From NCBI RefSeq assembly GCF_040412425.1, contig NC_089766.1, forward strand, positions 50,695,797-50,759,796: 64,000 nt of DNA, given 5' to 3'. The notes below the pieces were generated by a model. The model saw only the letters and a program-made list of their open reading frames with translations, searched no databases and had not been told where the DNA came from. Shown here piece by piece: positions 55,936 to 64,000 of the stretch (position 1 is its first letter; the number at the start of each line of letters is the position of its first letter). The position numbers were made by a program, and so were the translations under genes. This DNA is from Macrobrachium rosenbergii (Eukaryota; Arthropoda; Malacostraca; Decapoda; Palaemonidae).

Positions 55936-58900
55936 AAATCTGAGGCAACATGATTATTTTTGTACTGTCCAAAATTTCAGACGCAACGTAACGGTTGTCA
56001 AGTAGTGTTGAACTTTTTTTTATTTCCAATGTCATGCATGTCAACAAGTTTGTGAATTCACAGCTAGCACTATTTTCCCTATGGTTATATAAATATGATC
56101 TCTTTTATGCATTGGTATAATTCATAATGTGTGTGATTTTAACTGTTTTTTTTTTTTTTTACATTGCTTAGATCAAACACGGTGTGATAAGGTTAGCAGT
56201 GCCGTCAATGTACACTTGTCAGCCAAAACATTTTGAGTCGGTGTCAATAACCATATCCAGGTATATAGAATTAGGTCCCGCTTCTCCCAGTTGACAGGAG
56301 TGAAGAGTCTTTGGCAAACTTGCTATAACAGGGCCTGATGTCATCTGTTCTGCTGCTGATTCTAGCATCATCAGCCAGTTACTGATCCAGTCTTACACCA
56401 ATTCTATGTGCCCATGCTACAACTAGTTCCAAGGTTTGCATAGGCACTGCAGAGCAGTTGCAAGGCTGAAACACAGTACTCAGAACTGGAATACTTCCCA
56501 ACTTCCAAAGGTAATAGAGAGCATTTTTATGCCAAGTGAATTAGGACATGGATAGAAGTATCCTTGAAGTTCAGGGATGCTGAAAATTACCTTCCCAATG
56601 GATCTCTGCACCAACTCCTCCTTCTTCATCCTGAGCAAAATGCTGATCTTTCCTTGCTATTCAGAGCTTGCAATCTTTTGCTCCTGTCATACATTTCAGT
56701 CTTCGCACTGGAATGAGAATGGAAACCAACTCTAACAAGCTCCACTATCCAAGGTTCTGCTGTCATCTCCACTGCTTCTGGAGACAATACCACCATCTAA
56801 AGAGCTGTCACTGAGGAAATAGTATTTTCCTACAATCCTTACCAGGAAACTTCACTGTAGCCCGTTTACCTTTTCAGGGATGAAGGGGCAACTGCTCTCT
56901 CACTTGAGTCAACCTGTTTGAGTAATAGGATAAAATCTCTACAAACACGTTTGGTTTTGGAAAAAATGATTGTCCTGGCTGTCAGGTTCTTTTACTTAGT
57001 GTCATTTGTTGTGAAGTAGATGATGTACCATACTGTCAATAAGAAAAATCACCATGTTGGTAGCTGTTGAAGTAAAATGTCTGCAAAAGCTTCCCTAACT
57101 ATGCTTTCTTGAACACAAATGTACCCAATGGATCAGAGATTAAAGATCCTTAACATATATGAGAGGATGTCAGAGAGATCTAAGGTTGCCACACTTTTTC
57201 TTCATTATAACATCAGAGATACAGCACCATCTTAATGTGTAAGAGTGATGCTTAGCAACCCTGAAGAAGAAATAAAATTATCAGTAGAATATAATCTAAT
57301 ATCCAAACATCACATTTAGAAGTCACAGTGCCATCCTCCTGGCCATTAAGAGACCATCCAATGACTTGGAATCCTCACTGACAAAAAACTAATGACTCTC
57401 AGTACTCATTCTGGCCAGTTGGACATGGCAAGGAAATCCGGGGAGAAAGTGCCTTTCAATGTTTGCCTTGTTCAGTGCCAAACTGACTGAAATGGAGAGA
57501 AAGAAGTTGTAGTATGCTTGCTATAACCTCTGTGGCCAGCAAGGTGAAGAGCATATTAGAGGCAACCAGATAGTGAGATAGGAGCAATGTAGTCCAGCAG
57601 AAAAAACGAGTGAGGGACAGCCATCAGTAATTCTGGAGATAACGGTGAAATGAAGTAGGTAAAACACATGCTTTGGTGCAATTTTTGTAGTCACTGCTGA
57701 GTTCAGTACGCACCCTTTTTTTGGATTTGAAAAGACAATTGAATTTAACCCTTGCAGGACATCCTAATTACAGTATATATTAAGCACACCCCTAGACTAT
57801 TTCTAATTTAAGGTTGGCTGATTTAAAAAGAAACACATCAGTGGTAAGAGGAAGATATGCATATGCACATGGCATAAGAAAAAATTCTAAAATTTTCTGT
57901 ACCTTCCACAGGAAGTTGAAAGTGAATATGTATTTCCAACCCCTGTGTGGGATGCCTCTTTTCTAAAAGACAGTGGTAAAAATATGCTAATTTTGCAAAG
58001 TTATAAATGTTTTTTTTTATTTTGTAAAATCATAACTACAGCTCAAACAATATCATAACAGAAGAATTAAAATCAATAACAAATTCTGAATATATTTAGA
58101 GTAAAATATTTATGAGACATCCTGTGATGGGGAGCTGCAGTACATTTCCCCATGAAATCTCAAGTCAAACTGATCTCCCTCTATACTGAGCTACTAGAGT
58201 TGCCGTGTAAGAGTTGCCAGAAGTCATTTATGGCCCACTGAAGTGATTTGATAATTTTTCCTGCAAAATTAGTTCAAACTGTACAGCTTGAAATGTTGAT
58301 TGTCAGGGGATGATACCAAGAAATAACCCTAAAGCTATAAATAGTTGTCAGTTGACAACGCCCACTCAAAAAGGGTTAATAATCTTATAAACCAGCTGAA
58401 GAATAGAAAAAGAAGACTTTGTCTGGTAAGGCGAAGGTAATCTCTTGGTCTTCATTATCCAGAATGCTCTGTGAGCATAAACCAGTCCTCATATGAGTTG
58501 CAGCGTGCCTTCTGCACAGTAGAGTCTTTGGTATAGCCTGACTGCTTCAAAGGGAGGCTAGAGTCCTCAGTGTGTAGAGTTGGAGATCAGCTGGTTTCCT
58601 TTCCAAGGTCACAAAGGGTTAAACCTATGTCTGGTGATGATGACTATCTCTTCCTTCTTCTTGGGGAGGCTGAAGAAGTCAGTGGCAGCATATTGCTGGA
58701 AAAAAAACAGTGAGGTATAGGCAGTCTGAGGGTGTGATCTCTTCTTAGCCATGGATCAAGAGGAGAAGTGAGCTGGTGGTCTCTTTTTCCTTGGCAGGTG
58801 ACCCAGGTCAAAGATGAACAAGAGTGCATAAAAGAATACTGTAATTCACTATCAGTCTTGAGGCTGACTGCTACTGCCAGAATACTTGTGATACATCTTT

Positions 58901-59830
58901 TGGGTTGAAGTGGGTAATAAACTCTTGTCACAGTCCCTAACGAAAGAACTTGAAGGGTCAAGATTCATGAAGTCCTCCTTGGAATGGTGTTAGCCACAGC
59001 TGGATTCCATAGGCATGGAGGAATGGTCATGCTCACTACTTCTGCCTTGATTACTGATTACATGATCCCTAATACTCTCTCTACAACAAGAATGGTCATG
59101 GTCTGTGTCTGCTGGCACTCGGCATGTGACCTCTGATGAATAAGACATGGCCAAAGTATGCAGAGCCTTATTATGTGGGCTGCAAGCGACAGCTTAGGCC
59201 AAGTCTTTCATATGGTTGCATTTTTCTTGATTATGAAGGCTGAGAATGTTTCTCTTGCCTGTATGCTGACCAGTGCCAAGAGGTCAGGAGAGGACAGTCA
59301 ATGGCTACCAGGGCCAGAAAGCAAAATGCCTAAGCTCTGGCAGAGGAGCAGGTGTGCCAGTGTATGAAGAAGCAGTCATGGTCTGGAAAGCTTCAACAAA
59401 TACTGCTGAAGTCACGGTGGCTGCAAGGGAGCAGTCAGTGCAGGAGTAAGCATGAATAGCAGAGAGATTCAAGTTTATTTACCCCGCTCAGGTGGCTCTG
59501 CAAAAGGTCAGTCATGGATTGAAATAGATTATCCTTCAATGGAGCCAAATATGAGTCCTCAGTAGATGGGCAATAATTAGAGCCAAAGTCACAAAGACAA
59601 GGCAAAAGTTGAGTGCACAATAAGAGTAGTGGGAAGAAACAAGCTTGCAGGCCAGTCCACAAGCAAAGTGGGCTGTGGGTCAGTCACTAAGCAAGTTAAG
59701 TGAGGACCAGGCATGATTGGCAATGAACTGGTCATCAGTAGTGGGCACAGGTCTCAGGACTGGTGCTAATATGTTGAGCTAAAGGTCCAACCACAAGGCA
59801 GACTGTAGGGTGGCCGTGGCAGTGACCAGA
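55936..59830. other. 3.9 kb without recognised features
   Basis: No known protein motif in any frame and no match to other repeats in the window. Short open frames (for example 58961-58644 minus, 59662-59435 minus) lack motifs. A poly(T) run lies at 56147-56160. It may be intron or intergenic DNA. Confidence 0.4.
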
Positions 59831-59936
59831 ATTTTTGCCACAGGAGTTTCCGCCGTAGGACTTTTCGCCACAGACTTCTTGCCATAAGAAATTTTGCCGC
59901 AAGGTCTTTTTGCCATAAGGAATTTTTGCCACAAAA
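59831..59936 (+). repeat. Left terminal inverted repeat of MULE
   Basis: Made of tttttgccaYaaggaa-type subunits about 20-25 bp long. The reverse complement of 61923-62004 matches it in order (caggagttt, then aaattttgccRcaaggtct, then gcaaggaatttttat-like). Open frames across it are not genes. Confidence 0.87.
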
Positions 59937-60233
59937 TGCATATTGAATAAGATATTAAGAAAACTAGCTATTACATGTAATTTTAGAATTTAAACATAAA
60001 TAAATTCATACATATGTACATACATGCATTCATCTAATGTAGTGGTCTTTGATAATTAGCTATTATTATTTCTAAAGTTTTAAACAATTAGTTTTTAAAC
60101 AAGAACTATAGGTAACTGTATTTATGTCTACAGTTTTAAAAAAGTAGGTTTTAAAATGGAAATAATTTTTATCAGTGAAGAATATATTTATGTTCCATCA
60201 TCCCATCCTTTCTAAAATGCTACATACTGTGAA

Positions 60234-60380
60234 AACTAGCCGTGGATGCGAAAAGTTAGTTGATAATGCTAATTTTGTTTACAGCATCGACAGAACCTGG
60301 TAAATGAAAAACATATTGATGTGATTAAAAACTGTAAGGCAGAGTCCACACAATTTTAGAAAGTGAAGGTCATATAGTAC
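60234..60380 (+). pseudogene. FLYWCH-like zinc-finger segment
   Basis: In neighbouring frames it reads TSRGCEKLVDNANFVYSIDR, a W near 60298, then KNCKAESTQF and an SEGHI-like end. This follows the FLYWCH order of a glycine-led start, FxY, W, C, then CKAR and a GH end. It would bind DNA at the transposon ends. Stops and indels break it, and the MITE interrupts the link to the transposase. Confidence 0.6.
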
Positions 60381-60716
60381 TACTGAGTAAACCCCGTGTT
60401 TTGCGTTCTCACTGGTCGGGTTTCTCTGTGGAACATATCTACCCATTATTCATGGAAAATTCGCCCATTACATGATATTTTCACTGAGAAACATTCACTA
60501 ATTACTGTATTTTTCAAATAATTTTCATGAATAAATGCACTTTTTGTGAAAAAACTATTAAAAGGTATAAGCATTTTACAGGGTTTTTCTTGTGTTTTAA
60601 ACTATCAAAATAGGCAATTCTAAGTGTTTTTAGAGGGGTTTTAAGTATTCGCGGATTTTAGCTATTCACGGGGGAGTGTGGTACGCATCCCCCGCGAATA
60701 CAGGGGGTTCACTGTA
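60381..60716. mobile_element. MITE, about 336 bp, with TA ends
   Basis: The left end tactgagtaaacccc and right end gggggttcactgta are imperfect inverted repeats beginning at TA. Near the right end ttcacgggggagtg and ccccgcgaataca form a further inverted pair. A TA target site points to the Tc1/mariner group (inference). It lies inside MULE coding sequence. Confidence 0.72.
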
Positions 60717-60724
60717 TGTGAAAG

Positions 60725-61552
60725 TTGGTGGTCATAGCCATTCTGCAAACCCAACAAAACCAAAAAGTGTGCACCATCTTAGCAGAATGAAATTAAGTGC
60801 TACTAAGTCCCAGTTGTCTGCAAGATAACTAATTGCCAATGTGTCTGCTAGCTTAGGTGATGCAGGATGTTATCTTATGTCATCGAATGCCAATTTATCA
60901 TGAAATATTAGGAAATGGAGGCAAGTGAATGAACAGGCTCCCCCTATTCCTGATGCAAGAAATGGTTATGTAATTTCTGTAGCTTTTCAGTGTTTCAAAA
61001 GAGGTGAAAACTTTTATCATACGACAGTGGAGAAGATGACATTAACAGAATCTTAATTTTCAGCACAAGTTCCGGATTAGATGACTTGAAAATTACAAAA
61101 GTATGTAACCGGATGTTTGTTTCATTTAGTAAAAATGTTTTCCAAAAGTATCTGATTTTGGCCATAAAAGTGCGCTACCAAAGTGATTCAGAATTTCACA
61201 CCTTGGTCAACGCTTTCCAGCACTTGCATTGTTCCTCCTAGTGACGTTTTTGGTGCATTTGAGGAACTAGTCGACAATGATGATTTGCTCAAGACCCAAT
61301 TTCCTATTTCGAAACCCATTATATTGGTGGGGTAAGAGGCAGGGGCCCTCGTAGACAAGAGTCGCTCCAACATTTCCTGTGGATATGTGGAATGTTTATG
61401 AACGGACCTTGAACAATTTACCAAATGCCAACAATAGTGTAGAAGGTTACATAACGCCTTACAAAGTTCGTCACAAACACCCACCCAAATATTTGGAAAT
61501 TGATAAACATTTAAAAAAACGAGGAGTGTCTAGCAAAGAAGAAAAGAATTGA
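60725..61552 (+). pseudogene. MULE transposase, N- and C-terminal regions
   Basis: 60725-61140 reads GGHSHSANPTKPKSVHHLSR, LIANVSASLGDAG, then QAPPIPDARNGYVI, matching the region between FLYWCH and the MULE domain. 61240-61330 reads DVFGAFEELVDNDDLLKTQF. 61382-61552 reads DMWNVYERTLNNLPNANNSV then EGY, the conserved C-terminal block of animal MULE transposases, and ends at TGA. The segment that should hold the DDE catalytic core, between about 61100 and 61180, is far too short. Several stops lie between blocks. Confidence 0.8.
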
Positions 61553-61922
61553 ACTTGAATATGGCGAAGCATCTCATTTGAAGAAAAAGTACAAAGATAT
61601 TTATGTAAGAATACAAAGGATTGTTTCGATGTATGATTCTCAGTGTAAACATCAGTATTGACGGAGTATTACAATGAACTTGCATTCATTCTAAACTTGA
61701 ATTAAAGCTTTATTTTCACTTTTTTTTTATTTTCCAAATATTGAGATGAACTTGCATCATTTTGAAATTATATTTCACTTATATTTATGATTTTGAATAT
61801 TGCAGTGAACTTGCAATCATTTTGAAAATTTATTGCAACTTGAATTGTTTTACCTTATTTTCCTGTTTTAAATAAACTTTCTATTTTATAGTACCTTTTA
61901 TTCTCATACTTTATTAATGCTA

Positions 61923-62004
61923 ATAAAAATTCCTTGCAGCAAAGAGACCTTGTGGCAAAATTTCCTATGGCAAAGTCCACGGTAAAAACTCCTGCGACAA
62001 AAAG
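61923..62004 (-). repeat. Right terminal inverted repeat of MULE
   Basis: Reverse complement of much of 59831-59936, somewhat shorter; see the left repeat. Confidence 0.85.
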
Positions 62005-62169
62005 GGTTTTGACAAAGGAAAAATCTATTTCTGAGAAGGTCGTGTCACCGGTGAAATTCCATTACAGCACGAATTTCTAGGTATAACCTTGCTAGATATA
62101 CCAGAGAAAAGAGCTTTCAGGAAAGCTGGGGTTACTACCCCCAGTCGGCGTCTTCAGATCCTGAAGGTT

Positions 62170-63535
62170 TCTTCCCTTTGTTTTTTAAAAAAGTTTCTAG
62201 TGTGTTGTCTTCCAAGATTAGTAAATTCTGTAAATTTTTATATCGGCGTAGTACCTTTGCGGATGAGCGCAAGCTTAGCAATACAGTGCCTGTTCCAAAG
62301 AACAGCATATCTGCAGACTGCAGTAACTACAGGCCAATATCTATTCTCCCTGTGCTCTCCAAAGTTGGAGGAAAACTTATTTTTAAGCCGCTATACAATA
62401 TGTGGAATCTAAAAGACTGTTTGCTGATAGTCAATAAGCATATAGGAATCAGTTAGGTACCTGCGATACTCTTTTAGATTTGACATGCCATTTGCAAGAG
62501 AATCCTGATAAGAGTTTTGAGTGCAGAGTAATTCAAATAGATTTAGTGGCAAGGCTTTCTATTTAGTAAATCAGCGCGACTTATTTATAACTTCAGAATT
62601 TTGGATGAGGTGGATATGTTTTAGGCTTCATTTCAAGATTTCATAAGTAAGTGGCAGCAATGAGCATGGAAAGAATGGGATCTATAGTGAACCAAGACCT
62701 ATTGTGTCTGGAGTTCCACAGGGCAGTTCTTGGCCCACTATTATTTTTAGTGTATGCAAGTGATATGGTTGTTGGCCTGGAAAACAAGATTGTTCAGTAT
62801 GCCGATGATGCTATACTTGTGGATGTCGTAAAGTCTCCACTTATGAGAAATGAAGCTCCCTTAGTTTCCAGCTGCGATGGAGCTGCTTAGTGAATGGTGT
62901 AGTTGGTTGGATATGAAGCTGAACTCCAGTAAAACGAAAACACTGTTGATTAGCAGATCTCGTACAGATTTTCCACCCCATCCTCCCTTGCAAGTAGATG
63001 GGACTCTGCTGAATGAGCCTGGAGTTTTAACTATTCTAGGTTTAACTTTTGTCTCAAATCTTACTTTTGAGAAACATCAAATGAAAGTGTCAGCAAATGC
63101 CGCACAAAAGTTAACTATAGTACGAAAGGCCTCATACATTTATAACAGTGATAAAATCAGTGCAACTAGTTTTAGATCAGTTGTCCTTCCTTTACTAAAA
63201 TACTGTTCTCCGGTATGGATGTCTGCTTCTGACAGAGATTTATCTCTGTAAAGTGGTTCGTGGTGGTAGGTTTCTGTTTCTGATATTAGCAGTTATGACT
63301 TGAACCATCGGCAGATAGTCTCTTGTTTGTCAATTTTTCATTAAGTTGTATCTTAACAGAGATCTTTCACATTCTCAGTTGATCCCTGATCCCCTTTTCC
63401 TGCCGAGAGTGACCAGATTTGCTGAACGGCAGCACCAGTATGCAGTAAATGTGCCTTGCTGTAGAACTTTTCAGTTCCAGAGGTCCTGTATTCCTCATAC
63501 CGTTGGACTGTGGAAGAGTCTCAAGTAGGTGTCAT
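62170..63535 (+). pseudogene. Jockey/CR1-group LINE reverse transcriptase fragment
   Basis: 62178-62456 reads KLSNTVPVPKNSISADCSNY then RPISILPVLSKVGGKLIF, the first RT blocks. After several breaks, 62713-62830 reads VLGPLLFLVYASDMVVGLEN and VQYADDAILVDVV, with the catalytic YADD at 62798-62809. 62877-63251 reads KLNSSKTKTLLISRSRTDFP, ILGLTFVSNLTFEKH and SVVLPLLKYCSPVWMSASDR. 63300-63528 continues to the C-terminus (LDxxRQxxSxLxxxHKLYLN-like, then [11 protein letters not shown]). The order is complete, but at least four frame changes and stops make it inactive. No endonuclease is seen upstream. Confidence 0.88.
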
Positions 63536-63640
63536 GCCATTGAACTTCCAAAAGTTCAAGCGAAGATGCAATGCACAACTAACAATACTATTCTCCTGTT
63601 TAATACATTTTACTTCTATTTATCAATTTTTTTATTTCTG

Positions 63641-64000
<360 letters not shown>

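Larger units (their letters stand above)
59831..62004 (+). mobile_element. FLYWCH-type MULE (Mutator-like) DNA transposon, defective
   Basis: Long terminal inverted repeats (59831-59936 and 61923-62004) enclose 2 kb with, in order, a FLYWCH-like segment, a MITE insertion, a transposase N-terminal region and a transposase C-terminal region. Domain order and inverted repeats fit animal MULEs with a FLYWCH DNA-binding module. The catalytic middle is missing and stops are frequent. I could not find a convincing 9-bp target duplication. Confidence 0.82.

Noticed and set aside
59735..59941. Gly- and Lys-rich minus ORF with repeated CGKNS-like units
   Set aside because: It is produced by the subunits of the MULE terminal inverted repeat.
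60381..60716. Part of the MULE coding sequence
   Set aside because: Its TA-flanked inverted ends, and the FLYWCH and transposase sequence on either side, show that it is a separate insertion.

Overview
This window reads as a repeat-dominated stretch of a eukaryotic genome, most likely an invertebrate and probably a decapod crustacean. That assignment is inference. It rests on long (TA)n arrays, tRNA-headed SINEs, Ty3/gypsy LTR elements, Merlin and MULE DNA transposons and I/Jockey- and L2-like LINEs, in a mixture I associate with shrimp and crab genomes. There are no operons, bacterial-type genes, CRISPR arrays or rRNA. Almost every protein-like stretch belongs to a mobile element, and nearly all are broken by stops, frameshifts or deletions.

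Region by region. 0.4-0.85 kb is a (TA)n array. 1.0-3.9 kb is a Ty3/gypsy relic (LTR, leader, gag, RT, RNase H, integrase) with a large gag-RT deletion. 4.6-5.6 kb holds a decayed Merlin transposase on the minus strand. 5.9-9.1 kb is a copy of a large composite repeat, also found at 38-40 kb and 52.7-55.9 kb, into which a young non-autonomous LTR element (7446-8978) inserted with a 4-bp target duplication. 11.7-12.25 kb is a tandem repeat, and 12.4-12.7 kb is a complete tRNA-derived SINE. 14.6-22.4 kb is a nested LTR-element complex: two and a half head-to-tail units of a short gypsy-like element (LTR, accompanying segment X, short internal domain), interrupted by a 3.5-kb minus-strand LTR element that has an exact tRNA-Lys primer site and encodes only Gag. 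24.1-25.65 kb is an I/Jockey-type LINE with RNase H, itself interrupted by a SINE with a 12-bp target duplication.

25.7-37.9 kb has the fewest repeats. It holds a possible host gene on the minus strand (four phase-compatible candidate exons, 28.5-30.7 kb), an L2/CR1-like LINE fragment and three copies of a dispersed SINE-like repeat (R2). 38-42 kb carries the composite repeat with its TTTAGTGAATG-type satellite and a large imperfect palindrome centred near 41.0 kb that ends in an inverted piece of the same satellite. 42-49.8 kb is a 7.9-kb LTR element inserted in a (TA)n array; it encodes Gag and protease and I see no RT, RNase H or integrase. 50.2-52.0 kb has a coiled-coil pseudogene and a 147-bp minisatellite. 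52.7-55.9 kb is another composite-repeat copy. 55.9-59.8 kb is featureless to me. 59.8-62.0 kb is a FLYWCH-type MULE with long terminal inverted repeats and a MITE inside it. 62.2-63.5 kb is a LINE reverse-transcriptase fragment, followed by another (TA)n array.

The main story is layered transposition: at least four nestings can be read directly. Short internally deleted LTR elements that kept primer sites and LTRs but lost pol are the most common theme. Positions are read by eye; element edges are good to a few bases where target duplications or primer sites fix them and to tens of bases elsewhere.
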